DNA from: an uncultured Spirochaetales bacterium
GTDB taxonomy: Bacteria; Spirochaetota; Spirochaetia; Sphaerochaetales; Sphaerochaetaceae
NCBI GenBank assembly: GCA_934276485.1
Contig: CAKQTE010000095.1
Location: 1 to 58,520 of the forward strand
DNA length: 58,520 nucleotides
Reading direction: 5' to 3'
The translations under genes were made by a program, and so were the position numbers. Below, in pieces: positions 44,301-52,250 of the stretch. The notes below the pieces were generated by a model, which saw only the letters and a program-made list of their open reading frames with translations, searched no databases and was not told the origin of the DNA. Positions within the stretch are counted from its first letter, which is position 1, and each line of letters opens with the position of its first letter.

Positions 44301-44438
44301 TTTAACAAGGCTGTAGAGAAGTTCTCATCATACATTAAGAGTGAAACGCTCTCTGATGAGCTTACAATTGCAGAAAACAATGGCATTGAAGGCGAAATCG
44401 GAGAAGACAAGTTCCACGCAGAGGTTAAGAAAGTCTGA
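41304..44438 (+). CDS. ileS: Isoleucine--tRNA ligase (eukaryote-like type)
   Basis: A 1044-residue class I synthetase. HIGH region GPPFATGLPHFGHFVPGTIK, editing (CP1) domain with TTTPWTLPSNLALAV, and KMSKS loop DGRKMSKSLRNYTDP. Length and the sequence GLPHFGHFVPG, RFGWDCHGLPVE are those of the second, eukaryote-like bacterial IleRS, which spirochaetes carry. From family knowledge this type is insensitive to mupirocin. No C-terminal four-Cys zinc site is seen, as expected for this type. AGGAGA precedes the ATG. TGA overlaps the next ATG. Confidence 0.96.
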   Translation: MFEPVNNKVEFPKMEEDVLKLWSEKDIYKKSIEQRPADNEYVFYDGPPFATGLPHFGHFVPGTIKDAIPRYQSMKGKRVIRRFGWDCHGLPVESEMEKTIGVSGHRNIVEYGVGKFNEECRSIVLRYTAEWKKAITRMGRWVDFDNGYRTMDKNYMESVWWAFKTLYDKGLIYEGYNVLPYSPKLASPLSNMEVNLGGYKDVTDQAVTVRFKVDGEENSYFLAWTTTPWTLPSNLALAVGPDIDYVKVKDDESGEYYYLAEKLTKKYYKDNKGMTVVARVKGNDLVGKTYEPLFPYFADLKKLGAFQVLTADYVTVEDGCGIVHTASGFGVDDYNTMKKLPEVPVVCPIDEECRFTSEVPEYEGMFVKDADKPIIQRLKEEGKLVKRENYLHSYPFCYRTGMPLIYRAMSCWFVDVPRIKSEMLKANDQITWVPEHIKYGRFGKWLEGAREWAISRNRFWGNPIPVWKCDGSDYIEVIGSVAELEAKCGQKVEDLHKHFVDQLTWPSPDGKGTMRRVPDILDCWFESGSMPYAQQHYPFENKEKFEKELFPADFINEGLDQTRGWFYSLTVLSTALFNKPAFENCIVSGIVLAEDGRKMSKSLRNYTDPMLVVEKYGADALRFALLNSSLVKADDLKFSEDLVKDVIKDLLLPLWNAYSFFVTYANIDGYTPSETTFEDLSNPLDRWIISDLEKLVKDETDAYESYDMQKAASSLVAFLDDLNNWYIRRSRRRFWRSENDGDKKQAYDTLYRVLMTFVKLACPIVPFVTETIYQNLKTEGEPESVHLCNYPEYNANERDEVLEKEMRLIVKAIEMGRSLRSASNLKIRQPLKKYVIVDRNSQDRDILERNKDIVSEELNVKDVEIKGDESSLVSYSAKANFKVLGSKLGKNMKEVAAKIQSFVDAEIASILEGRKTKVEYSSGEIELGEDDLVVQRTEKENVKVLNDGELTVGFDTEISEDLLLEGIARDLIRFVQTARKDSGFDVSDHITLTVFGTDVFNKAVEKFSSYIKSETLSDELTIAENNGIEGEIGEDKFHAEVKKV

Positions 44439-45325
44439 TGAAAAGATATGTTTTTCCTATTTTGGTTCTAGTTCTATTGCTCACATCATGTGTGCATCAA
44501 ACACCATTTAAAAGTGAGTATTACTTCCAGGCAATGGGTGAGTCCAGCGAGCTGGTGGTAACAGCGGACGTAAAGAAGTTGGAAGGTACATCGCTTGATG
44601 TACTTCCAAAGGACGGAATAGGAAAGACGCTTATTGATAGAGCTGATAGGATCAATGTCGCACTAGATCCAAAGACCTTGGACAAGTATCCACTAGAGGT
44701 ATCTGATTATGATATCTATGGAGCATTTGAAGGAAACTATGGATCAGTGACAGTGAACACAGCTCTATCATGGTCAAAGGAGTTCACAAAAGAGAAACAG
44801 GATGGCATCAAGTACTACACAAATGGCACTCTTAGTGCTGCTGTCCCTAAGTCAGGCTTATTGCTCTTTTCAAACTCCGACTATGTTGAGGCCTATAAAA
44901 AAACCTTTTCAGAGAGAGTTAAGCTAATTGAGGACGAGATTGCTAGCAAGATGGCTGCATCCACTGCATCCTTATTTGTACGTACTCCTCAAACGCTACT
45001 GGACTTGGGCTTTGAGCTGCCAGAGACTGCATTAAAGCAGATCTATACATCATACTTCATGTTAGATGAGGTTGATGGAAAGGTATTGATGAGTGGCTCA
45101 ATGATCATGTTTGACAAATCGGGAGCAAGAACAATGAATACCATTCTTCGCAACCAAGTTGTTCAAAACATCAAGCGCTCAGGCCAAAAGCTCGATGTAA
45201 AGGCTATATCTGGATATTTCTCTTATGAGGAGGATGTTGTTACGATCAACGATTTCCCTCTTGAAGGAGATATGAAAGATAAGGCTCTGAAGATGATTTC
45301 ACAGTCAATAGAAGGGTTAATGTAA
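44438..45325 (+). CDS. Lipoprotein of unknown function in the ileS operon
   Basis: A 295-residue lipoprotein (MKRYVFPILVLVLLLTSCVH; lipobox LLTSC, Cys18). The mature part alternates short beta and helix segments (ELVVTADVKKLEG; YDIYGAFEGNYGSVTVNTAL; LLLFSNSDYVEAYKKTF; GKVLMSGSMIMFDKSGA) with no motif I recognise. Overlaps of 1-3 bp at both ends (TGATG with ileS, TAATG with the FmdB gene) tie it firmly to the translation operon. Confidence 0.8.
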   Translation: MKRYVFPILVLVLLLTSCVHQTPFKSEYYFQAMGESSELVVTADVKKLEGTSLDVLPKDGIGKTLIDRADRINVALDPKTLDKYPLEVSDYDIYGAFEGNYGSVTVNTALSWSKEFTKEKQDGIKYYTNGTLSAAVPKSGLLLFSNSDYVEAYKKTFSERVKLIEDEIASKMAASTASLFVRTPQTLLDLGFELPETALKQIYTSYFMLDEVDGKVLMSGSMIMFDKSGARTMNTILRNQVVQNIKRSGQKLDVKAISGYFSYEEDVVTINDFPLEGDMKDKALKMISQSIEGLM

Positions 45326-45540
45326 TGCCGCTATATGAATATAAATGCACTTCCTGCGGGAAGGAATTTGAAGAACTGAAGTCTTTTGCAGATTGTGACA
45401 AACCAGCTATTTGCCCAAATTGTGGTGCAGAAGCCCATAGAGAGCTTGCTGATGTTGGTGCTGTGATCTACAAAGGCTCAGGTTATTATTGCAAGGATCA
45501 TCCTCATCAAAGTTGTCCTTGCTCAAATGGAGGGAAGTAA
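45325..45540 (+). CDS. FmdB-family zinc ribbon protein
   Basis: A 71-residue protein with the CxxC...CxxC ribbon typical of the family (PLYEYKCTSCGKEFEE and CPNCGAEAHREL), then a Cys/His-rich tail (YYCKDHPHQSCPCSNGG) that may bind another metal. Role unknown; often next to informational genes. It overlaps the lipoprotein by one base and lies 3 bp before trpS. Confidence 0.9.
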   Translation: MPLYEYKCTSCGKEFEELKSFADCDKPAICPNCGAEAHRELADVGAVIYKGSGYYCKDHPHQSCPCSNGGK

Positions 45541-45543
45541 ATA

Positions 45544-46524
45544 ATGAAGAGGATTCTAACAGGAGATAGACCAACAGGACATTTGCATCTTGGACACTAT
45601 GTAGGTTCGCTAAAGAGCAGGGTAGAGCTTCAGAATGATTATGAAGAGTTCATCTTGGTTGCAGATGTTCAAGCTTTGACAACTCACTTTGAGCGACCAG
45701 AGTTCATCAACGATTCCATCTATCAAGTAACAATGGATAACCTAGCTGTAGGTTTGGATCCAGAGAAAGTAACATTCATCCAGCAGTCCCAGGTTCCATC
45801 AATTCATGTTTTGACTATGTACTATTCAATGTTCGTAACTGTTAATCAGCTAAGCCATAATCCAACGATCAAGACAGAAGCAAAGAACTATGGTTACACA
45901 GAGATGAGCTATGGATTCTTAGGTTACCCAGTATCCCAAGCTGCAGATATCACATTCTGTAATGCAGACCTTGTTCCAGTAGGAGAGGACCAGATTCCAC
46001 ACATTGAATTTGCACGTAAGGTTGTTAGAAAGTTCAACGCTCAATATGGAACAGAGATTACAGAGCCAGAGTACAAGCTATCACAGGTATCAAGACTATG
46101 TGGACTTGATGGAAACGCTAAGATGGGTAAGAGCCTTGGTAATGCAATCTACCTATCTGATGGTCCAGATATCGTAAACGAGAAAGTAAGAAATGCTGTT
46201 ACAGATACCAACAGAATCTCTGTAAAGATTCCAGGTAACCCTGATATCTGTACAGTTTACCAATACCAGAAGGCATTCAACCCAGAAGGGGTAGCAGAGA
46301 TCTGCGAAAACTGTAAGAACGCAAAGATGGGTTGTGTTGCTTGCAAGAAGATTCTTGCTCAGAAGATGAATGAGGTTCTTGATCCTATCAGAGAGAGAAG
46401 ACATTACTACGAAGAGCACATGGATCAGGTTAGGGATATTCTTCATGAAGGCACTAAGAAAGCCAACGCTGTTGGTAACGAGAACTTGAAGAAAGTCGAA
46501 GAGAAGATGCATATTATCATCTGA
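45544..46524 (+). CDS. trpS: Tryptophan--tRNA ligase
   Basis: A 326-residue class I synthetase. HIGH region DRPTGHLHLGHYVGSLKSR, KMSKS loop GNAKMGKSLGNAI, and the Trp-pocket/dimer region GYPVSQAADITFCNADLVPV, then GEDQIPHIEFAR. A Cys cluster (CENCKNAKMGCVACKK) in the anticodon domain resembles the metal or iron-sulfur motif reported in a subset of TrpRS. GGAGG precedes the ATG. Last gene of the ileS operon, followed by a terminator. Confidence 0.96.
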   Translation: MKRILTGDRPTGHLHLGHYVGSLKSRVELQNDYEEFILVADVQALTTHFERPEFINDSIYQVTMDNLAVGLDPEKVTFIQQSQVPSIHVLTMYYSMFVTVNQLSHNPTIKTEAKNYGYTEMSYGFLGYPVSQAADITFCNADLVPVGEDQIPHIEFARKVVRKFNAQYGTEITEPEYKLSQVSRLCGLDGNAKMGKSLGNAIYLSDGPDIVNEKVRNAVTDTNRISVKIPGNPDICTVYQYQKAFNPEGVAEICENCKNAKMGCVACKKILAQKMNEVLDPIRERRHYYEEHMDQVRDILHEGTKKANAVGNENLKKVEEKMHIII

Positions 46525-46545
46525 TAATCGTTTAAGCGAGTTATA

Positions 46546-46583
46546 GCTGCAATCGAGGTTAGGCTTTGGTTGCAGCATTTTTT
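46546..46583 (+). terminator. Terminator of the ileS-trpS operon
   Basis: A 7-bp stem (GCTGCAA 46546-46552 with TTGCAGC 46570-46576) followed by ATTTTTTATT. Confidence 0.8.
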
Positions 46584-46603
46584 ATTCAAAGTGCAAATGC
46601 TAA

Positions 46604-46633
46604 TTGAATAATAGTACGAAATCGTACTATAAC
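46604..46633 (+). promoter_or_regulatory. Promoter with palindromic operator of a lost regulator/MATE operon
   Basis: A perfect 9-bp inverted repeat, ATAGTACGA-AA-TCGTACTAT (46611-46630), lies between a -35 TTGAAT (46604-46609) and a -10 TATAAC (46628-46633). This placement is typical of MarR/TetR-type autorepression. The promoter survives although the genes it served are deleted or broken. Confidence 0.6.
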
Positions 46634-46678
46634 TGTTGCTGTTATGTCTGATTTTATCAAGGAAAGTATCTCCAGGTA

Positions 46679-47553
46679 ATGTTCCATAGCTTTATGGTTG
46701 CTGCAGAAAAGCCACGCCTTGGACTTATTATCACAATAGCATCCGGACTGACTAATATCGTGCTTGATGCTTTGTTGGTTCTTCTGTTGCCACAGGAGCT
46801 AAAGCTAGTTGGCGCTGCAATTGCAACAGCGATGTCTCAATTTGTAGGTGGCTTTGTACCTTTGGTCTACTTTGCACGTGAAAATGATACATTCCTGCGT
46901 TTGGGTTCAACTCGTTATAATGGCAAAGCTCTTTTGCAGGCCTCTGCCAATGGTTCCTCTGAGTTCATGAGCAATATTTCAATGAGTCTTATTGGAATTC
47001 TATATAACCTACAACTGATCAAATATGCAGGAGAAAATGGAATATCAGCATATGGTGTTATGATGTATGTTTCCATGATTTTCTCCTCTACATTTGTAGG
47101 GTTTTCTATTGGTGGCTCTCCAATAATAAGCTTCAATTTTGGTTCAGAGAATCATGAAGAATTAAAGAAGAGTCTTCTTCTTATTGGTTCCTTTGGTATT
47201 CTTATGGTCATTTGTGCAGAAATACTGACAGTACCTTTGGCTAAGTTCTTTGTGGTTATGATCAAGAGCTCTTTGAATTGACATGTTCTGGATTCAGAAT
47301 ATTCTCTCTATCATTTTTCTTCATGGGTTTTGCAATCTATATCTCAAGTTTCTTTACGGCGTTAAACGATGGGCTTACATCTGCAATGATTTCTTTTCTA
47401 AGAACATTGGTATTCCAATGTGGTGCAATTATCATCCTCCCTCAATTATTGGGCATTGATGGCATTTGGTGGTCTGTAGTAGTCGCTGAATTGATGGCAT
47501 TTGTGTTTGGTATTTTGTTCTTGGTTTTAAAGAAAGGTAAATATCATTATTGA
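46679..47553 (+). pseudogene. Decayed MATE (MepA-like) efflux transporter
   Basis: The fragment begins in the middle of a MATE protein (VMFHSFMVAAEKPRLGLIIT corresponds to roughly one-third into the family), so the N-terminal helices are missing. At about 47254 one G is lost: frame 1 ends VVMIKSSLN, while the protein resumes in the next frame as TCSGFRIFSLSFFFMGFAI. Restoring one G gives FVGYDQELFELTCSGFRIF. The 3' part then runs intact to TGA 47553. Upstream, ATG 46644 (MSDFIKESISR) looks like the first codons of a MarR regulator, now running straight into the MATE fragment. Confidence 0.85.
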
Positions 47554-47600
47554 TGTCTTAAGGCTATAGCTTTTGGATTTGCTATAGCCTTAAGACATCA
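47551..47600. terminator. 20-bp perfect inverted repeat between convergent genes
   Basis: TGATGTCTTAAGGCTATAGC (47551-47570) and its exact complement (47581-47600) with a 10-nt loop. It includes the stop codons of both the MATE remnant and the permease gene. An unusually long stem for a bidirectional terminator, with weak flanking T-runs. Confidence 0.65.
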
Positions 47601-48719
47601 CTTTAATAATAGCATTGCTATTGGATAAAGAATCAAAAGGAATATGACATTCCAGATTGTGAATGACAGTAAGTACGAGCTTTTGTTCCCATCATCGCTT
47701 TTAGCATATAGCCTGAAGCTAATCAAGGACGCAAGGGATGCTACAAGTGTTCCCAATCCTCCGATATCAACTCCATATGTGAGCGCTTTGAGGTTTGTTG
47801 CAAATGGCTCTAGAAGAATTGCAGCTGGTACATTTGAAATCACTTGCGATAGTAGTACTCCAGACAAGAGCTCGTTTGATGCAACAGCAGATCCTAGCAT
47901 TACTTTGATCCTTTCGTTACTTGCAAGATTTGTCGAAAATACAAAGAAACACAAGAATGTTGCTAATAAAAGCCAATCTACATTCTTTAGAATGGATCTA
48001 TCGAAAGAGACTATAAGCAACAAGAAGAATACAAGCATTGTAAGCCAAGGAATATTTGATAAAACAGCAATGAGTGTGAAGATAAAGAGACAGAAATAGA
48101 ACATTCTTAATCCCTTGTTTGGTATTTCATAATCATTATCTATTCTTAGGATTATCTCATCCTTTAAATCATGCCTGAATACAAATGTTATAGCTAGGAT
48201 CAAAAGGCCCAAAGATGTGCATGATAGTGGGGCCATGAATAACATGAAGGCACTACCACTTATGGATAGCTTATCAAATAGGTATAGGTTTTGAGGATTA
48301 CCAAATGGAGTTAGCATTGAGCCAAGGTTTGCAGCAATTGTCTCTAGCGCTACTACACTGATAGTATATCTATCTCTTTCAGCTTTTTTGAAGATTGCAA
48401 TTGTAATTGGTACAAATGCAAGGAGAGCAACATCATTTGTGATGAATGCAGATATTATAAATACAGCTATAACCAAGAATATAGATAGAACATATGGCTT
48501 TTTGATTCTTGTTGCAATCTGAATAAAAGCATCAAGCATGTGTTCTCTCTTAAAGCCCTCTAGTACTGTAAATAGCATAAATAGAAGAGCAAGTGTCTTC
48601 CAATTGATTGCTAATAATAGCTCTGGAGAGGGAGGTGTGATAATAAAGGATAATAGGGCAAAGAGAAGGGCTATGACGAACATAGCCTCTCTCTTGACGA
48701 AGGATTTGATCTTATTCAT
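47598..48719 (-). CDS. SLC13/ArsB-superfamily anion permease
   Basis: A 373-residue inner-membrane protein with about 10-11 hydrophobic helices, of the CitMHS/SLC13/ArsB ion transporter group (PF03600-like). Landmarks are AFITNDVALLAFVPIT and ETIAANLGSMLTPFGNPQNLYL in the first repeat and LLSQVISNVPAAILL in the second, matching the paired SNT-like and NVPA motifs. Substrate (dicarboxylate, sulfate or other anion) cannot be told. It overlaps the end of thiI by 8 bp, so it is co-transcribed with sulfur genes, which makes a sulfur oxyanion an attractive but unproven substrate. Confidence 0.85.
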   Translation of the reverse strand: MNKIKSFVKREAMFVIALLFALLSFIITPPSPELLLAINWKTLALLFMLFTVLEGFKREHMLDAFIQIATRIKKPYVLSIFLVIAVFIISAFITNDVALLAFVPITIAIFKKAERDRYTISVVALETIAANLGSMLTPFGNPQNLYLFDKLSISGSAFMLFMAPLSCTSLGLLILAITFVFRHDLKDEIILRIDNDYEIPNKGLRMFYFCLFIFTLIAVLSNIPWLTMLVFFLLLIVSFDRSILKNVDWLLLATFLCFFVFSTNLASNERIKVMLGSAVASNELLSGVLLSQVISNVPAAILLEPFATNLKALTYGVDIGGLGTLVASLASLISFRLYAKSDDGNKSSYLLSFTIWNVIFLLILYPIAMLLLK

Positions 48720-49908
48720 TCGTCTTTAGCTCCTCTCCCATAGGATCGAATGTTATCACTTCTGTGTTTTGAATTGCTTCATCGATTAATGCATCCATCT
48801 CCAATGCCTCAAAGTGTCTTTTAGCAACTTCCTTTACAGGTCTTGTTACAGGATGCTTAGGCGAAAACACTACACAACAATCTTCATAAGGAAGAATGCT
48901 AGTCTCGTATGTTCCAATTACTTTAGCTCTATCGATAATCTCTTCTTTGTCCATTCCAACAAGAGGTCTAAGAACAACAAGATCAGTCATGGAATCTGTG
49001 AAGTTCATTGCATCCAATGTTTGGCTTGCAACTTGTGATAGTGCTTCTCCTGTTGTCAAAGCTGTTGCTTCATGATTTTTTGCAAGCTTTGTTGCTGTTT
49101 GCATCATTGCAGCTCTGAACATCAATGTAGCTTCATCTTCATAGCCATTGTCTCTTATGTGTTCCTGTCCTTTTGTAAATGGAACGACATAAAGATTTGT
49201 TCCCTGTAAGTATGGTGCGATAAGGGATGCAAGCTTCTTAACTTTCTCAAGAGCTAGCTCTGATGTATAAGGGTAGGCATGGAAGTAGATACAATCCAGT
49301 TTTACGCCTCTCTTTGCCATTTGCACAGCTGCAACAGGGCTGTCGATTCCTCCCGAGAGAAGTAGCATACCTCTTCCCGCAGTTCCTACAGGGAGTCCTC
49401 CTACAGACTTTGTCTGGGAAGTATATAGATAAACTTCCTGTCTTATTTCGCAATATAGTGTGTAATCTGGATGATCTAGATTGACAGTTAGTTCTGGAAA
49501 CTCCTCATGAACAATTTCAGCAAGTTCCATAGCCATTTGATGAGAGTTTAACTGAAAGCCTTTGTCTTCTCTTTTGACAGCGACCTTGAATGTTCCTTTT
49601 GTGCCAAAGTTAGAGGACTTTAAGATCTCTCTTGCGGTTGTTTTAATTTTCTCCAGTTCTTTTTCTGTTACAACAGCCTTTGCAAAGCCTGTGATTCCAA
49701 ATGTTGTGCTAAGAGCTTTCTCTATCCTTTCATCTGGACAATCTGCATCGATATATGCAAAGATTCTTCCTTTTTGCTTTTGAATTAGTGAGTGGTATGG
49801 TCTGAGTTTAAGCTTTAGATTGTTTCTAAGCTTTTTTTCAAAGTAATCTCTATTGCCACCTTTAAGGGATATTTCACCTTCCTTGATCAAATATAGTTTT
49901 CTATCCAT
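48712..49908 (-). CDS. thiI: tRNA 4-thiouridine synthase ThiI
   Basis: 398 residues: an N-terminal ferredoxin-like/THUMP RNA-binding part (to about 165), the PP-loop LLLSGGIDSPVA at 183-192, and DCCVVFSPKHP with catalytic Cys near the C-terminus. No rhodanese domain, as in Bacillus, so the persulfide must come straight from the desulfurase encoded just upstream. Makes s4U8 in tRNA; a thiazole role is less likely without the rhodanese domain. Overlaps the desulfurase by 8 bp and the permease by 8 bp. Confidence 0.94.
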   Translation of the reverse strand: MDRKLYLIKEGEISLKGGNRDYFEKKLRNNLKLKLRPYHSLIQKQKGRIFAYIDADCPDERIEKALSTTFGITGFAKAVVTEKELEKIKTTAREILKSSNFGTKGTFKVAVKREDKGFQLNSHQMAMELAEIVHEEFPELTVNLDHPDYTLYCEIRQEVYLYTSQTKSVGGLPVGTAGRGMLLLSGGIDSPVAAVQMAKRGVKLDCIYFHAYPYTSELALEKVKKLASLIAPYLQGTNLYVVPFTKGQEHIRDNGYEDEATLMFRAAMMQTATKLAKNHEATALTTGEALSQVASQTLDAMNFTDSMTDLVVLRPLVGMDKEEIIDRAKVIGTYETSILPYEDCCVVFSPKHPVTRPVKEVAKRHFEALEMDALIDEAIQNTEVITFDPMGEELKTNE

Positions 49909-51028
49909 GTAATATTTCCTTGAATGCTTTAATTAGTTCGTTTACTTCTTCTTCCTTAGTATCTTTTGTAAGGGATATTCGAATTGCTTTTGTACTATCG
50001 TCATGCTTAATGCCCATGGCTTCCAGAATGGATTCTGTCTTTCCCTTTGCATTGTTGGAACAAGCAGAGCCTGAGGAGACACATATTCCTTTATCCATAA
50101 GCATTCTTGCAAATACTTCAGAAGGAAGCTTTGTTGCTATTGTTAGAATATATGGAGAGACGTTTTCTTCTGGAGTTAGAATCTTCATGTCCATAGCTTC
50201 AAGCTCTGATCTGATGAGTGCATTGTATTCTCTGATCTTAGGTTCTTTCTTGTCTTTCTCTTCGTACCATTCCTTAAGAGCTTCTGTGAATGCTGCAATT
50301 GCAGGAAGGTTCTCAGTCCCTCCACGCTTTCCTCTCTCTTGTCCACCTGCAGGAGCAATGGACCTGAAGCTTGCAGGATTCTTGAGATATAAAAGCCCAA
50401 TTCCTCTTGGTCCATTGATCTTATGAGATGAGAAAGATGCTCCATCTACATCCCATCCTGTTAGATCCAAGTCTGTTTTTCCCAAAGCTTGTACAGAGTC
50501 TGAGAAGAATAGGATCTTGCGTCTTCTTTCGCTTTCGAACTCTCTTATTGCTTTTGCGAGCTCTCGAATGTTTTGGATTGTTCCAAGTGCGTTATTCACA
50601 GACATTATAGCAACAACCTTAGTATCTGCAGATAACTTATCTTTTACTTCATCTACTGTTACAAAGCCTTTCTTTGCCTTTAGCTTTGTAATCTTCCATC
50701 CATATTGAGTTAGTATTGGCATCCATGAAGATACCGCTTCATGTTCGATTCTAGAAAAAAGAATCTCACCTGGCTCTTGCCACAAAAGAGATGAGAAGAA
50801 TTGTCCAATTGATTCTGTTGCGCCAGATGTGAACACTAGACACTCTGGTTTTACGCCTAAAATTGTTGCACATTCTTCTCTTCTTCTTTCAAGCTCTTCC
50901 TTTGCTTTCAAACCCTCTCTATGAATAGATGAAGGGTTGCCTGGAAAGTCTTGTGATGTTTTGATATAAGTCTTTGCTGCACGTTCTGATAGCTTGGTTG
51001 TAGCAGCATTGTCAAAATAGAAATCCAT
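49901..51028 (-). CDS. Cysteine desulfurase (NifS/NifZ-like, ThiI partner)
   Basis: A 375-residue PLP enzyme that moves sulfur from cysteine onto its own Cys. PLP Lys is in SFSSHKINGPRGIG, and the catalytic Cys is in VSSGSACSNNAKGKTESI. Co-transcription with thiI mirrors the nifZ-thiI pair of Bacillus subtilis and indicates dedication to tRNA thiolation rather than Fe-S assembly (no IscU-like scaffold is visible). No Shine-Dalgarno; TTTAAT ends 7 nt before the ATG. Confidence 0.93.
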   Translation of the reverse strand: MDFYFDNAATTKLSERAAKTYIKTSQDFPGNPSSIHREGLKAKEELERRREECATILGVKPECLVFTSGATESIGQFFSSLLWQEPGEILFSRIEHEAVSSWMPILTQYGWKITKLKAKKGFVTVDEVKDKLSADTKVVAIMSVNNALGTIQNIRELAKAIREFESERRRKILFFSDSVQALGKTDLDLTGWDVDGASFSSHKINGPRGIGLLYLKNPASFRSIAPAGGQERGKRGGTENLPAIAAFTEALKEWYEEKDKKEPKIREYNALIRSELEAMDMKILTPEENVSPYILTIATKLPSEVFARMLMDKGICVSSGSACSNNAKGKTESILEAMGIKHDDSTKAIRISLTKDTKEEEVNELIKAFKEILHG

Positions 51029-51035
51029 AACATCT

Positions 51036-51041
51036 ATTAAA
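51036..51041 (-). promoter_or_regulatory. -10 box of the desulfurase-thiI-permease operon
   Basis: Minus-strand TTTAAT ending 7 nt before ATG 51028. The -35 is poor (TAGCGA). Confidence 0.4.
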
Positions 51042-51126
51042 CAAAATATAGAGATAATTCGCTAGTAGGATACATAGCTTTATCTCTTTTTTGATTCTTG
51101 TTCTTTTGCTTCTATTGCTGCTTGTA

Positions 51127-51132
51127 TATAAT
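51127..51132 (+). promoter_or_regulatory. -10 box of aroB
   Basis: Perfect TATAAT, 9 nt before ATG 51142 with no Shine-Dalgarno between. A leader of about two or three bases is predicted. -35 weak. Confidence 0.5.
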
Positions 51133-51141
51133 GAAATCGTT

Positions 51142-52185
51142 ATGGAAAAAGTATTTGATGTCACCTTGAAGGGTGGAGTAGTATCGAGCGTATATTTTTC
51201 AACTTTGTTAGAGGATCTAGAGAATAAAATCAAAAGCTATGGGGAGAATGTTATCTACGTATGTGATGACAATACTTCCAGTTTGATTAATCTTGATCCT
51301 GATAGGACTATAATCCTTCATCATGGAGAGGAAAATAAGAATAGTACTACTCTTGATAAGATTATAAAAAAAGCTCTGTCTCTATCTCTTGCTCGTGATA
51401 GCATCTTTATAGCTATCGGGGGCGGTGTTGTTTGCGATATGACTGCATTTGCATCTTCCGTGTATATGAGAGGCGCAAGAGTCGTACTTGTTCCAACCAC
51501 ACTTCTTGCGATGACAGATGCATCTGTTGGAGGCAAGAGTGGCATCGATTACATGGGATATAAGAACTTCATTGGTTCTTTCTATCCTGCAGAGGATATA
51601 TTGATTTGCCTTGAGACATTAAAGACGTTGAATGACAAGGAATATCTATGTGGACTAGGGGAAGTGATGAAACATGCACTTCTTTCAAAAGATAGAGAGA
51701 TGTTTACATTCCTAGATGAAAACAGAGACATGATCATGGCTCGTGATTTATCTTCAATGTACCAGATGGTAAAGCTTTCGTTGAGTGTAAAGAATCAATT
51801 CATTGAAGCTGACCCGGAAGAAAAGAAAGGCATTAGATCCTTTTTGAATCTTGGACACACTTTTGGTCATGCTCTTGAGACTATTACCAATTATTCAATT
51901 AGCCATGGAGAGGGGGTTGCATGGGGCGTAAAGAAAGCCCTTGCTATTAGCTATAAGAAAGGTCTTTGCCAAGACTCTTTCTATTATGATTGCATCAATC
52001 TTATTGATAAATATCCTTTTAATATCAACATAGATATTACAAAAGATGAGATTCCTACATTCTTGACTGCAATATCTAAAGATAAGAAAAAAAGCAAGGG
52101 TAGTGTGAAGTTTGTTCTTCTTAAGGATTTTGGACAGCCTGTACTTCTTCCTTTGTCAGATGATGAGATAATATCTGTACTATAA
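51142..52185 (+). CDS. aroB: 3-dehydroquinate synthase
   Basis: 347 residues from ATG 51142; the longer frame back to 51091 covers the promoter. Second shikimate-pathway enzyme (DAHP to dehydroquinate, NAD and zinc dependent). NAD loop IGGGVVCDMTAFASSVYMRG; DASVGGKSGIDYMGYKNFIG; metal ligands in GLGEVMKHA, LGHTFGHALE and ISHGEGVAWG. Stands alone, apart from other aro genes. Confidence 0.94.
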   Translation: MEKVFDVTLKGGVVSSVYFSTLLEDLENKIKSYGENVIYVCDDNTSSLINLDPDRTIILHHGEENKNSTTLDKIIKKALSLSLARDSIFIAIGGGVVCDMTAFASSVYMRGARVVLVPTTLLAMTDASVGGKSGIDYMGYKNFIGSFYPAEDILICLETLKTLNDKEYLCGLGEVMKHALLSKDREMFTFLDENRDMIMARDLSSMYQMVKLSLSVKNQFIEADPEEKKGIRSFLNLGHTFGHALETITNYSISHGEGVAWGVKKALAISYKKGLCQDSFYYDCINLIDKYPFNINIDITKDEIPTFLTAISKDKKKSKGSVKFVLLKDFGQPVLLPLSDDEIISVL

Positions 52186-52189
52186 ATAA

Positions 52190-52222
52190 AAATGTATGCA
52201 CCTTATTCAGATGCATACATTT
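52190..52222. terminator. Bidirectional terminator between aroB and the split lipoprotein gene
   Basis: A perfect 11-bp stem (AAATGTATGCA 52190-52200 with TGCATACATTT 52212-52222) flanked by A and T runs. Confidence 0.7.
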
Positions 52223-52250
52223 AGTATGTTTATCTAACAAATGAGATAGA

